A stretch of 64,000 nucleotides of DNA, taken from contig CADAUA010000001.1 in the NCBI GenBank assembly GCA_902791035.1, forward strand, positions 124,001-188,000, read 5' to 3'. Position numbers and translations under genes: made by a program. The notes under the pieces were generated by a model. That model was not told the origin of the DNA, searched no databases, and saw only the letters and a list, made by a program, of their open reading frames with translations. Below, one piece after another: positions 14,813 to 23,329 of the stretch. The DNA is from an uncultured Coriobacteriaceae bacterium. GTDB taxonomy: Bacteria > Actinomycetota > Coriobacteriia > Coriobacteriales > Atopobiaceae. The stretch's first letter is position 1, and every line of letters begins with the position of its first letter.

Positions 14813-15631
14813 TCACTGTTTGATGTTCTGGAGAGCGAGGGAGACGGCCTCCGCCTCGTCGTCCGTGACGTGCACCAGGGCCGGGTCCAAAGGCGAGATG
14901 TTGCCCGCCGCGGCCACCGGCCCCTGCAGCCAGTCCAGCAGGCCCTCCCAGTAGGAGACGCCGAACAGTACCACGGGCGTCTGGGCCACCTTGTGTGTCT
15001 GCACCAGCGTGAGCAGCTCGAAGGCCTCGTCGAGCGTGCCGAAGCCTCCGGGAAAGACGATGGCCGCGCTGGAATACTTGACGAACATGGTCTTGCGCAC
15101 GAAGAAGTACCTGAAGGTCATGCCCAGGTTGACGTAGTCGTTGATGCCCTGCTCGTGGGGCAGCTCTATGCCCAGGCCCACGGACTTGCCGCCCGCCTGC
15201 CAGGCTCCGAAGTTGGCCGCCTCCATGATGCCTGGACCTCCACCGGTGATGATGGCCACGCCCTGGGAGGCAATGGCGCGGGCCACGCGGCAGGCGGCGT
15301 GGTACATGGGATCCGTCCGCGGGGTTCTCGCCGACCCGAAGCAGGCCACGGCCGGGCCCAGCTCGGCCAGCGCGCCAAAGCCGTCCACGAACTCCGCCTG
15401 GATGCGCAGGACCCGCCAGGGATCCATGTGCAGCCAGTCCGTGCTCTCCTCGGGAGCCAGCAGGTGGCTGGTGGTGGTGGACTGCGGCACCATGGGGCCG
15501 CGCATGATCACAGGCCCCCGATGGTAGGTGGCCGAACCCGTTCCCTCGGTAGGCGCGTCTGGAAGGGCCTGGCTGGAAGGATGCTGCTCGCCCGCACGTC
15601 CGTCCTTGTCCATAGGACCTTCTGGAGCCAT
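14813..15631 (-). CDS. LOG-family (TIGR00730-type) nucleotide 5'-monophosphate nucleosidase-like protein
   Basis: 272 residues; ATG at 15629-15631 with GAGAGGGG upstream. The open frame extends to 15742 but without a site for translation. Rossmann-like fold with the family motifs GGGPGIMEA and PGGFGTLDE. LOG proteins hydrolyse nucleoside monophosphates (cytokinin-activating in plants; purine/pyrimidine nucleosidase in bacteria). They were long misannotated as lysine decarboxylases. The N-terminal 60 residues or so are not part of the family fold. Single-gene unit divergent from the small gene at 15781. Confidence 0.85.
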   Translation of the reverse strand: MAPEGPMDKDGRAGEQHPSSQALPDAPTEGTGSATYHRGPVIMRGPMVPQSTTTSHLLAPEESTDWLHMDPWRVLRIQAEFVDGFGALAELGPAVACFGSARTPRTDPMYHAACRVARAIASQGVAIITGGGPGIMEAANFGAWQAGGKSVGLGIELPHEQGINDYVNLGMTFRYFFVRKTMFVKYSSAAIVFPGGFGTLDEAFELLTLVQTHKVAQTPVVLFGVSYWEGLLDWLQGPVAAAGNISPLDPALVHVTDDEAEAVSLALQNIKQ

Positions 15632-15780
15632 GGTATCCCCTCTCTGACGATGACGTCCCAACCTTACCCCAACAACGTAATGCAGCCGTTGGGCACGGGC
15701 AAGGGATGTGGGCCCCTTGGTATGTGACTGCGGGTAGTACAATCTTTACAACGGTTCCCTACCAAGAAGGACGTGATCGC

Positions 15781-16191
15781 ATGGATGTTGCCAGCGTGGC
15801 CCAGAGCCTCTTCAAGATGGTGCAGGACAACCCAGAGCTTCTGCAGAAGCTGACCGAGCACCCCTACTCGACCACGGCGGACGCCTGCGGAATCCAGGGC
15901 CGGATCTCCCAGCAGGACATGAGCCAGGTGGTCACGCTGCTGGCCTCCCTGCTGGGCGGTGGAACCGCCATGAGCGCTTCCAATGCGACCGCTCCCACCA
16001 TGGACGGGACGGACGCCCTTGTCTCCATGGCATCGCAGCTTCTGGGCTCCAACGGCAACTCCGTGCACACCCTGGCCAAGGCCCTGCTGGGCGGCATGGC
16101 CAGTGGTGCCGGCCAGGGCGGTGCGGGCATCGACCTCTCCGACGGCATCGGCCTGGACGACGTGATCGGCATCGCGAGCAAGCTGCTCTAG
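15781..16191 (+). CDS. Uncharacterised 136-residue protein
   Basis: Start ATG at 15781 after AAGAAGGA. I do not recognise a family. The protein is acidic and Gly/Ala/Ser/Met-rich, with hydrophobic helical stretches (VVTLLASLLGG, TLAKALLGGMASG, DDVIGIASKLL) that look amphipathic rather than membrane-spanning, and no signal peptide. Codon use matches neighbours, so it is likely a real gene. It stands alone, divergent from the LOG gene and convergent with the alcohol dehydrogenase across a shared terminator. Confidence 0.75.
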   Translation: MDVASVAQSLFKMVQDNPELLQKLTEHPYSTTADACGIQGRISQQDMSQVVTLLASLLGGGTAMSASNATAPTMDGTDALVSMASQLLGSNGNSVHTLAKALLGGMASGAGQGGAGIDLSDGIGLDDVIGIASKLL

Positions 16192-16228
16192 AACGCGGTG
16201 TGCAACGGGGGCTACCCCCTCCTGCACA

Positions 16229-16267
16229 CGAAAGGGCCCCGTGGTCATATGGCCGCGGGGCCCTTCG
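16229..16267. terminator. Bidirectional terminator between convergent genes
   Basis: CGAAAGGGCCCCG at 16229-16241 pairs with CGGGGCCCTTCG at 16256-16267, leaving a short loop around TCATATGG. It lies between the stop codons of the convergent genes at 16191 and 16297. Confidence 0.8.
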
Positions 16268-16296
16268 CTAGCGAGAAGCGCTTGTCACCCTGCGGA

Positions 16297-17463
16297 CTAG
16301 GCCTCGGGCATGATCATGCGGAACATCTCGACGACCTGCTCGTGCGTGGCCTCGCGCGGGTTGCCGGGGTAGCAGGCGTCGTTGAGGGCGTCGGTGGCCA
16401 GCTGGTCGAGGTCCTCCTCCACCAGGCCCTTGCAGGTCTTGGGGATGTTGACGTCCTCGGAGAGCTTGCGCACGGCGGCGATGGCGGCGTCCGCGGCCTC
16501 CTCGTCGGTCATGCCAGTGGTGTCAACGCCCATGGCCTTGGCGATCTGCGCCTGGCGGGCGGCCACGACGGGCTTGTTGAACTCCATGGAGATGGGGAGC
16601 AGCATGGCGCAGGCGACGCCGTGCGGGGTGTCATAGTGGGCGGACAGGGTGTGCGCCATGGAGTGGTCGATGCCCAGGCCCACGTTGGAGAAGCCCATGC
16701 CGGCGATGTACTGGCCAAGCGCCATGCCCTCGCGGCCGCTCGCGGGCTGGCCGCTCTTGGCCTCGGCGTAGGCGTCGCGCAGGTTCTGGGAGATGAGCTC
16801 GATGGCCTTGTAGTGGAACATGTCGGAGAGCTCCCAGGCACCCTTGGTGGTGTAGCCCTCGATGGCGTGGGTGAGGGCGTCCATGCCGGTGGCGGCGGTC
16901 AGGCCGGCGGGCATGGAGGCCATCATGTCGGGGTCGACGACGGCAACCTCGGGGATGTCGTTGGTGTCCACGCACACGAACTTGCGGACCTTCTCGGGGT
17001 CGGTGATCACGTAGTTGATGGTGACCTCGGCCGCGGTGCCGGCGGTGGTGGGCACGGCGATGGTGAAGACCGCGTGGTTCTTGGTGGGGGCGACGCCCTC
17101 CAGGCTGCGGACGTCGGCGAACTCGGGGTTCTCCACGATGATGCCGATGGCCTTGGCGGTGTCCATGGAGGAGCCGCCGCCGATGGTCACGATCATGTCC
17201 GCGCCGGACTGCTTGTAGGCCTCGACGCCGTCCTGGACGTTCTTGATGGTGGGGTTGGGCTTGATCTCGGAGTAGAGGCTCCAAGGGATGCCCGCAGCGT
17301 CGAGCTGGTCGGTGACCTTGGCGGTCACGCCGAACTTCACGAGGTCGGGGTCGGAGCAGACGAAGGCCTTCTTGTACCCGCGGCGGGAGATCTCGCCGGG
17401 GATCTCCTTGATGGCGCCGGAGCCGTGGTAGCTGATGGTGTTGAGGACGAAGCGGTTTGCCAT
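16297..17463 (-). CDS. Iron-containing alcohol dehydrogenase (FucO/1,3-propanediol dehydrogenase type)
   Basis: 388 residues, ATG at 17461-17463 with AAAGGA upstream. NAD(P)-dependent group III alcohol dehydrogenase. The nucleotide-binding GGGSSMDTAK motif is near residue 95-105. The metal site is formed by the conserved Asp and His residues around GMDALTHAIEGY, GLGIDHSMAHTL and YDTPHGVACA. Lactaldehyde, propanediol or butanol interconversion are the usual roles; sequence alone does not decide. No microcompartment genes are nearby. Transcribed alone from a repeat-rich spacer. Confidence 0.92.
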   Translation of the reverse strand: MANRFVLNTISYHGSGAIKEIPGEISRRGYKKAFVCSDPDLVKFGVTAKVTDQLDAAGIPWSLYSEIKPNPTIKNVQDGVEAYKQSGADMIVTIGGGSSMDTAKAIGIIVENPEFADVRSLEGVAPTKNHAVFTIAVPTTAGTAAEVTINYVITDPEKVRKFVCVDTNDIPEVAVVDPDMMASMPAGLTAATGMDALTHAIEGYTTKGAWELSDMFHYKAIELISQNLRDAYAEAKSGQPASGREGMALGQYIAGMGFSNVGLGIDHSMAHTLSAHYDTPHGVACAMLLPISMEFNKPVVAARQAQIAKAMGVDTTGMTDEEAADAAIAAVRKLSEDVNIPKTCKGLVEEDLDQLATDALNDACYPGNPREATHEQVVEMFRMIMPEA

Positions 17464-17621
17464 GACACATATCCTTTCTTGTGGACTGACGGTGCTTGTC
17501 ACACCATCTCCTTGTATACCCCAACTCGCCAGCCGATTGCGTCCCAAGGACGACCGATTGTGTCCCGGGGGTCTCGTTCGGGGGCCTCGTCCCGGGGGTC
17601 TGACCTTTTGTCACCTATGTC

Positions 17622-17764
17622 TGCACCCGCGAGTGCATAGAGACAAGCCCGCATGGCCCCAGATCCCATCGCGGGTGCAGAAACGGGCCGTTTTTGAGCG
17701 GTTCTTGCACCCGGGATGGAGTTCGGGGCCTCCAATGACCGCCGCAAGTGCGTCGCGGGTGCAC
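17622..17764. repeat. 143-bp four-block intergenic element, copy 3
   Basis: TGCACCCGCGAGTGCATAG at the left end, CATCGCGGGTGCAGAAACGG inside, TTCTTGCACCCGGGATGGAG, then GTCGCGGGTGCAC at the right end. TGACCTTTTGTCACC occurs on both sides (17601 and 17793) and again at 17851. This element with those flanks fills the 390-bp gap between the alcohol dehydrogenase and the OGG1-type gene; I see no gene there. Confidence 0.75.
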
Positions 17765-17857
17765 ATACTGACAAGAGGTACTGACAAGAGGTCTGACCTT
17801 TTGTCACCAAGGTGCCGCTGGGGGTCCAAGGTGCCGCTGGGGGGATCTGACCTTTTG

Positions 17858-18853
17858 TCACGCCCGCATCTGACCGGGCTCTGGGTAGCCCGCCCGCGCC
17901 CAAGCGAAGACGAACTGCTGCTCGATGCCCGCGATCTGCGGCAGCCAGGCCACGTCCTTGTCGCGCTCCACGCGCTTGATCCACACGTCCACCGGCACGG
18001 CCGAGGCGTGCGCAAGCCCAAAGAGCGCGCAGCAGCGGGCCACCTTGGGGCCCACGCCCTCGCAACGCATGAGCAGGGCGACGTCACGCTCGCAGGTGGC
18101 GAGCTCGTCGCGGTCGAAGGGCGTGCGATGCGCCGACAGCGCCACCATGTCCGCGTACTCGCCGTCCAGCCAGCGCCGGCAGAGGTCGCGCAGGTAGGGT
18201 AGACGATAGCCTAGGCCCAGGCTCCCGCATGCGCCGGGCTCCTCGAGCCTGGCAAGAAGCTCTTCGGGCCCGGGCCACGGCTCGAGGGAACCCCCGCAGA
18301 GACGCTCGACGCACGCGGTGATGCGGGGGATGTTGTTGTTCTGCGTGACGATGGAGGTGGCGAAGGCCTCGAAGGGATTCTGGTGGAGAACGCGCACGCC
18401 TTGCGAGAAGGCCATGGCGGCATCGACTGCCGGACAGCGCAGGTCGCCCAGCTCCGCGAGCACCAGGCCATAGTCGTCCGAGAGGGCGAGGTAGCGCCGC
18501 CACCAGGCCAGGTCGTGCTGAGGGGTGATGCGCATCTCCAGCGAGTCCGCGACCGTGCCAAGGGTGTCTGGCACTCTTGACACGCAGCGGAGGAGGGCCG
18601 CGCCGCCCGCTGCGGGCACGGCCCACCAACCCTCCGTGCAGGCAACCCAGCGGAAGGCCTGGCCGGAGGCCGCGATGGCACCAAGGTCCAGCCAGGAGGC
18701 TGGCGTCGTGCAGGCAGCGAGCCCGCCGTAGCGCACCTCCAGCTCGCGCGCCATCGCACCGACCTCGGGAAGCCCATCCCCGCCGGAGACCTTCTTGGCG
18801 CCCTGATTGGCGCCCTTCTTGACGCTCTTCTCTCCCACCCTGTTAGTAGCCAC
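17858..18853 (-). CDS. ogg: OGG1-type 8-oxoguanine DNA glycosylase/AP lyase
   Basis: 331 residues from GTG at 18851-18853, which overlaps the upstream gene's stop by 11 bp and has AGGAG 7 nt before it. Removes 8-oxoguanine opposite C and nicks the strand. The helix-hairpin-helix GVGPKVARCCALFGL carries the catalytic Lys270, the essential Asp289 lies in PVDVWIKRV, and the OGG1 hallmark QNNNIPRIT (171-179) matches the eukaryotic-type NNNIARIT. The N-terminal 35 residues are a basic extension. Bacterial OGG1 homologues are known in clostridia and some actinobacteria. Its place as the last gene of an operon with J-domain, HIRAN and Sel1 proteins is unusual. Confidence 0.9.
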   Translation of the reverse strand: MATNRVGEKSVKKGANQGAKKVSGGDGLPEVGAMARELEVRYGGLAACTTPASWLDLGAIAASGQAFRWVACTEGWWAVPAAGGAALLRCVSRVPDTLGTVADSLEMRITPQHDLAWWRRYLALSDDYGLVLAELGDLRCPAVDAAMAFSQGVRVLHQNPFEAFATSIVTQNNNIPRITACVERLCGGSLEPWPGPEELLARLEEPGACGSLGLGYRLPYLRDLCRRWLDGEYADMVALSAHRTPFDRDELATCERDVALLMRCEGVGPKVARCCALFGLAHASAVPVDVWIKRVERDKDVAWLPQIAGIEQQFVFAWARAGYPEPGQMRA

Positions 18854-19715
18854 CGTCCAGCTCCTGCTCGCAGCGGATCACGCCGTTGCGAGCGTCCCTG
18901 AGCGACTTGCGATACAGCCACTCGCCCGCCTGAACCGCCTCGGAGAGACCGTCCACAGACCTCTTATACCACCGCAGGGCTTCCGAGAAGTCGTGCTCGC
19001 AGCCCTCCCCCTCCTCGTACGCCCGGCCCAACCTGAGCGCGGGGGCTCCCCACCACACGGGCTCGCGATAGCGCCGACCGAGCTCGTAGCCCTCCTCCCA
19101 CTGGGACACGGCCGCCGCCAGGTCCTTCTGGCACCCGCGCCCCGCGGCCAACAGGTCCCCCACCTTGTAGCAGGCATTGGGATGTCCCGCCTGGGCCGAG
19201 CGCAGGTAGCACTCGTACGCACGACGGTCGCAGGGGAAGGACCCGTCCGGCTCGCGCGGCACCTCCCTGCCGAACTCGTCCTGCCCCAGGTAGCCCCCCT
19301 GGCAGCGGTCGTAGGCGTAGAAGTAGCCGAGGTTGCAAAGGGCCTGCGCGTCCCCGTGAGAGGCTCCCCACAGGCTCAGCGCCTCCGCCGCCCGGAAGCA
19401 GTCGATGCGGTCGGGCAGGAAGCGGGGATCCTGGATGTCCAGACCCTGGCCCGCGTACCGGGCCCCCAGGTTGGTGGCCTCCACGCCGTACTCGTCTGGC
19501 CCAAAGATGCCGAGAACGTCCGGGTAGCGCCCCACCATGGTGCGGCCGGTGACCTCCAGGGTGGGCTCACCTTCCGGCACGGAGACCCACACGACCGGCA
19601 GCTGACCGGTCCTGCGCTGGATCTTGACCACGGGCGCGTTGCCCTCCTCGTGCACGTTGCCGCGGGTAGGTGCATAGGCCGCACGCGCACGCTCGCAGGC
19701 AGAAAGCTCAGTCAT
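18843..19715 (-). CDS. Sel1-repeat (TPR-like) protein
   Basis: 290 residues, ATG at 19713-19715 inside the HIRAN gene end (8-bp overlap). From about residue 120 it has Sel1-type helical repeats: DAQALCNLGYFYAYDR, NACYKVGDLLAAGRGCQKD, APALRLGRAYEEGEGCEHD with following A-W-Y residues. The first 110 residues have no recognised fold. Sel1 proteins are adaptor scaffolds; no signal peptide is seen, so it should be cytoplasmic. Partners are probably the co-translated HIRAN and J-domain proteins, by inference. Confidence 0.8.
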   Translation of the reverse strand: MTELSACERARAAYAPTRGNVHEEGNAPVVKIQRRTGQLPVVWVSVPEGEPTLEVTGRTMVGRYPDVLGIFGPDEYGVEATNLGARYAGQGLDIQDPRFLPDRIDCFRAAEALSLWGASHGDAQALCNLGYFYAYDRCQGGYLGQDEFGREVPREPDGSFPCDRRAYECYLRSAQAGHPNACYKVGDLLAAGRGCQKDLAAAVSQWEEGYELGRRYREPVWWGAPALRLGRAYEEGEGCEHDFSEALRWYKRSVDGLSEAVQAGEWLYRKSLRDARNGVIRCEQELDGGY

Positions 19716-20175
19716 CCAGAAGCACCTCCATCCCGATCCTGACCCACGCGCCTACCTCCCCCACGCCCGTCACACGGCCAAAGGCCCTCTTGCCGCCGTC
19801 CATGAGGCGGGCCGGGATCTCGTTGACGTCTGCCGACACATAGCCCAGGCGCTCCCCCGTCGGCGAGAAGACCTTGATGGCCCACTCGTCGGCCCCGTTG
19901 CCAGGCTCTCGCTCGAAGCGCAGCTCATCGCCCACGCACAGGCCCTTGGCCGCAGCATGGATCCCCGGCACATGGGTGGTCCCGGCCACGCGCGTCTTGG
20001 GCACCATCACGATAGGCTGGCTGAGCGGCTTGGGAACGCCCAGAGCCGCGCCGCCGTCCCCGTGGATGAGCGAGAGGACCGACCCCGCCTGGCTGCCAAG
20101 CACCGAGAGGCCAGTCGCTGTCGCAGACGCGCCCACGCCCTTCTGCGCGCCCCGTCCGGTCGTTGCGTCGGTCAT
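19708..20175 (-). CDS. HIRAN-domain protein
   Basis: 155 residues, ATG at 20173-20175 only 2 nt after the upstream stop. The N-terminal 50 residues are low complexity with a hydrophobic patch. Residues 55-155 match the HIRAN domain: VAGTTHVPGIH, GDELRFEREPGNGADEWAIKVFSPTGERLGYVSADVNEIPARLMDGG. HIRAN domains bind DNA ends or stalled-fork structures in HLTF/Rad5 and occur alone in bacteria with unknown partners. Third from last in a four-gene coupled unit with an oxidised-base glycosylase, which suggests a DNA-damage link by context. Confidence 0.82.
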   Translation of the reverse strand: MTDATTGRGAQKGVGASATATGLSVLGSQAGSVLSLIHGDGGAALGVPKPLSQPIVMVPKTRVAGTTHVPGIHAAAKGLCVGDELRFEREPGNGADEWAIKVFSPTGERLGYVSADVNEIPARLMDGGKRAFGRVTGVGEVGAWVRIGMEVLLDD

Positions 20176-20177
20176 GC

Positions 20178-20999
20178 TCACACCACCCCCAGCTCGGCGA
20201 GCCGACCCTCGTAGCCCGCCCTGGCCTCGTCGAACTCGCGAATCGCGCGCTTGAGCTCGTCCACCCGTCGCTTGACCCAGAGCGGGTCCTCCAGGTGCTC
20301 TCCCAACTGGACCTCCGGGCTCTGCCTGAGTGCCGCAAGGTCTTGTTGCCGGAGCTCCAGCTCCATCTGAGTGAGCTCGAGAGCCTGCGCGAGCTCCTCG
20401 GCGGAGAGATCGTCGAGGTCGTGGTCGCCCTTCTCGAACCCGCGGGTGGAAACCTCCAGGGACTGGAGGGTCGCCAGGTCCCCATGCCCGTAGGCAGCCC
20501 GCGCAATCTCGAAGAGCCTCCGGCACCGCTCCGCGTCCTCGGGGTGCAGGTCCGGGTGCAGACGCTTGGCCAGCACGTGGAAGACGCGCCGCACCTCGGC
20601 CGCGTCGTAGAAACCCATGGCGCCGTATGACGTCTGCCACTTGAGGGCACTGGCCTGCTGTTCCAGCTTGGCCTCCACCTGGGTCTGCCAGTCAGCCAGC
20701 TCCCGGTCCAGCTGCGCGTCAATCTCGGCGACGTCCACAGCCTCCCCGCGGTTGGTCCGCGACCGTACGAGCTCCAGGCGCCGCTTAGCCCGCCGGCAGG
20801 CGAGCTCCGCACGCAGCAGCTCCGCCTCCCAGCACCCGATTCGCACGGCGTAGTCCGCCTGGATGGAGGGTATCTCCTGCAGGCGTATGTGGTCCATCTC
20901 CGTCAGGACGTCCACGACCTTCTCGCGCACCTCGACCACCTGGGCGCGAAGGCCCTCCAGTCCCTGCGTCTCGCTCTTCTCCGCAGAGCCCTTGTCCAT
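20178..20999 (-). CDS. Coiled-coil protein with degenerate J-domain
   Basis: 273 residues. ATG at 20997-20999 is preferred because GGGAGGAG precedes it; an in-frame ATG 12 bp earlier has no such site. Residues 5-120 and 195-260 are charged, heptad-rich helices. Residues 125-175 are J-domain-like: EVRRVFHVLAKRLHPDLHPED with HPD at 148-150 and a following helix RLFEIARAAYGHGD. The HPD motif would let it stimulate DnaK. Similar coiled-coil/J proteins are found beside HIRAN genes in firmicutes and actinobacteria. First gene of the operon. Confidence 0.8.
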   Translation of the reverse strand: MDKGSAEKSETQGLEGLRAQVVEVREKVVDVLTEMDHIRLQEIPSIQADYAVRIGCWEAELLRAELACRRAKRRLELVRSRTNRGEAVDVAEIDAQLDRELADWQTQVEAKLEQQASALKWQTSYGAMGFYDAAEVRRVFHVLAKRLHPDLHPEDAERCRRLFEIARAAYGHGDLATLQSLEVSTRGFEKGDHDLDDLSAEELAQALELTQMELELRQQDLAALRQSPEVQLGEHLEDPLWVKRRVDELKRAIREFDEARAGYEGRLAELGVV

Positions 21000-21039
21000 G
21001 GCTCCTCCCATCTGTTGAGAGGAGCATACAGGGGCGACC

Positions 21040-21052
21040 GGACATTAATTGC
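21040..21052. repeat. 13-bp match to the end of the HicAB-flanking repeat
   Basis: GGACATTAATTGC is identical to the left end of the 191-bp repeat at 40606. It lies in the promoter region of the J-domain gene. It is too short to prove a truncated copy. Confidence 0.35.
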
Positions 21053-21185
21053 ATGGTACAAGCGGCTTGGGGTAGGTCGAGGCCTGACCTCTTATCACCC
21101 TCGTCGGGGGTGAATGTCGCAGAGGACTGACCTCTTTTCACCTCCTGACCTCTTGTCATCTCTTGTCAGATTTCCGACAAGTTGC

Positions 21186-21410
21186 TGCACCCTAACAGGC
21201 TGTCCGGGCGTCCTTTTCTCACGAGAGCTCTGCTAGGGTGCAGAATCCCCGCCACATGGCGGATTTCTTGCACCCTAACGGCTTTCAGGCGAACCAACCC
21301 TGTCAGAAAGCACGAATAGGGTGCGCGCCCGCCAGCTACGAGGCCCAAGCTCCGCACCCCACCAGGCGTGCTTGACGCCCACGACGAGACCATGGCCCGG
21401 TAGGGTGCAA
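21186..21410. repeat. Divergent four-block element (GGGTGCA type)
   Basis: Four blocks in the same order as the 143-bp element but with other sequence between: TGCACCCTAAC, TAGGGTGCAGAAT, TTCTTGCACCCTAACGG and GGTAGGGTGCAA. Flanks carry TGACCTCTTGTCA on the left (21144) and GACAGAAGGTCAGACCCC and GACAAAAGGTCAGACCCC on the right (21425, 21469). This occupies most of the 620-bp gap between the J-domain and ricT genes; the rest is short tandem repeats (CAGGTAGCGCGACCC at 21533) and no gene is evident. Confidence 0.55.
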
Positions 21411-21619
21411 CTTGCCTAGGAGCCTGACAGAAGGTCAGACCCCGGTGACGGCGGGGCCAGAAGTCGATGACAAAAGGTCAGACCCCAGGCTGCAGGTCAG
21501 ACCCTAGACCCCAGGCTGCAGGTCAGACCCCAGGTAGCGCGACCCCAGGTAGCGCGACCCCAGGCAGCGCGACAGCAACAAGGACGAGGCGGCCCCGGAG
21601 AGCCGCCTCGCAGATGGTG

Positions 21620-23329
21620 CTATTCGCCTGAAGGTCCGCCGGCCGGCTGGCCACCCTGGCCGCCCTGACCCTGGCCCTCGCCGCCCTGGCCCTTGCCACG
21701 GCCACGGCCGCCGCGGTGGCGGCGACGCCGGGGCTTGTTGGGGTCGGCATCGGCCGCAGCGTCCGCCGCACCCTCGGGAGCCATGTGCCGCGGAGCCTGC
21801 TGCTTGGGCGACTGCTGCCTGGATGCCTGCTGGCCGCCCTGGCCCTGCTGGCCGCCGTGGTCGCCCGGCTTGCGGCGCCGCCTGGGCCTGGGGGCCTCCG
21901 CGCCGTCCTGGCCCTGGGCCCTCGCGCCGTCCGCGCCCTTGGCAGGCGCCGGCGCCTCGTGGCGGGCGGCCTGCGTCTGGCCGGCCTGCGGCTGGGCACC
22001 CTCGCCCTCGCCGGCCGCACGGTGGTGGCGGCGACGGCGCGGCTGCATGCCGCTTGGCCCCTCGTGCTGGGCCTCCTGGGCATCCCGGCGCGGGCGCTGC
22101 TGCCCGGCCGGCATCGCGCTAGTCTCCGCCGCGACTTGCGCATCCTCGGCCGCACCCGCGGCGCCACCCTTGCGCCGGCGCCTGCGCCCGGGCTCCCCTT
22201 GGGCCTGGGCCCCTCCTGCCGGAGCCTGCTCGGCACCGGCGCCCTTGTCAGCCCGCTGCGTGCGCTGCTGGGAGTCACCCGCACCCTCGCCCTGCGCCGC
22301 CGCGTCCTCCGAGCCGCCGCGCCGGCGGCGCTTCTTGGGCTGCACGAAGAGGTCGTCCTCCGAGAAGGTCTCCTCCGGCGGCACCACGCCGTTCTTGCGG
22401 TCGAGCTCGGCCAGGGCCATCTGCACGTCGGGCGACTGCAGCTTGTCGAGCACCTCGCGCGTGACCGTGTCGGGCCGGCAGGCGCAGCCCAGCTCCTCGG
22501 ACTTCTTGTGTGCCGCGTCGGAACAGGTCATGTCGGCCAGGTTCACGCGGACGGTCTTGCCGTTCTCGATGCGCAGGGCCAGCTGCTCCTTGGGGGTGTC
22601 GTACTCCACTATCTTGGCCTTGCCCAGCGGCGTGTCGATCACGGCGTTGCGCTTGGGCGCGCGGCCCTTGAAGTCGCGGTAGGCCTCGAACTCATAGCGC
22701 AGGCAGCACATGAGGCGGCCGCAGGCACCCGAGATCTTCGTGGAGTTGAGGGGCAGGTCCTGCTCCTTGGCCATGCGGATGGACACGGGCTCGAAGGACA
22801 GGCCGAACCTCCGACAGCAGAGCTCCTGGCCGCAGTGGCCGTAGCCGCCAACGATGGCGGCCTCCTCGCGCACGCCGATCTGGCGCATGTCGATGCGCTC
22901 GTGGAGCTCGCGGCTCATGTCGCGCACGAGCTGGCGGAAGTCCACGCAGTCCTCGGCGGCAAAGTAGCAGACGACCTTGTCGCCCCCAAAGAGGTACTCC
23001 ACGCCCACGGGCTTCATGTCCAGGCAGTTCTGGGCCACCAGGCGACGGAAGGCCGGCATGGCGGCATCGCCTAGGTCGGCGAGCTCCTCCGCGCGGTCGA
23101 GGTCCTCGTCGGTGGCGATGCGGATCACGGGCTTGAGGGGGGAGTTGTTCGTGGCCTCGTTGAGCTCGGCCTCGCTGAGCTCAATCGTGTCGCCCGTGGC
23201 CAGGCCGATCTCCACACCACGCTCCGTGGTGCAGATCACGTGGTCGCCCTCCTGGGCACCCGTGTCCCTGGGGTTGAACCACAGGTCGCGGGCTGCGTAC
23301 TTGAACTTCACCGGTATGACGGTGGGCAT
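21620..23329 (-). CDS. ricT: RicT (YaaT) PSP1-domain protein with long Arg-rich tail
   Basis: 569 residues, ATG at 23327-23329 with AGGAGG upstream. Residues 1-300 are the PSP1 domain of the Y-complex (RicA/F/T), which in Bacillus affects RNase Y and carries Fe-S clusters. Cysteine pairs are intact: CGQELCC at 166-172 and CGRLMCC at 203-209. Bacillus RicT ends near 275. Here about 235 extra residues follow, poor in hydrophobics and rich in Ala, Gln and Gly, with repeated RRRR/KKRRRR clusters. This tail is probably disordered and RNA-binding. Overlaps holB by 22 bp; last gene of the operon. Confidence 0.92.
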   Translation of the reverse strand: MPTVIPVKFKYAARDLWFNPRDTGAQEGDHVICTTERGVEIGLATGDTIELSEAELNEATNNSPLKPVIRIATDEDLDRAEELADLGDAAMPAFRRLVAQNCLDMKPVGVEYLFGGDKVVCYFAAEDCVDFRQLVRDMSRELHERIDMRQIGVREEAAIVGGYGHCGQELCCRRFGLSFEPVSIRMAKEQDLPLNSTKISGACGRLMCCLRYEFEAYRDFKGRAPKRNAVIDTPLGKAKIVEYDTPKEQLALRIENGKTVRVNLADMTCSDAAHKKSEELGCACRPDTVTREVLDKLQSPDVQMALAELDRKNGVVPPEETFSEDDLFVQPKKRRRRGGSEDAAAQGEGAGDSQQRTQRADKGAGAEQAPAGGAQAQGEPGRRRRRKGGAAGAAEDAQVAAETSAMPAGQQRPRRDAQEAQHEGPSGMQPRRRRHHRAAGEGEGAQPQAGQTQAARHEAPAPAKGADGARAQGQDGAEAPRPRRRRKPGDHGGQQGQGGQQASRQQSPKQQAPRHMAPEGAADAAADADPNKPRRRRHRGGRGRGKGQGGEGQGQGGQGGQPAGGPSGE

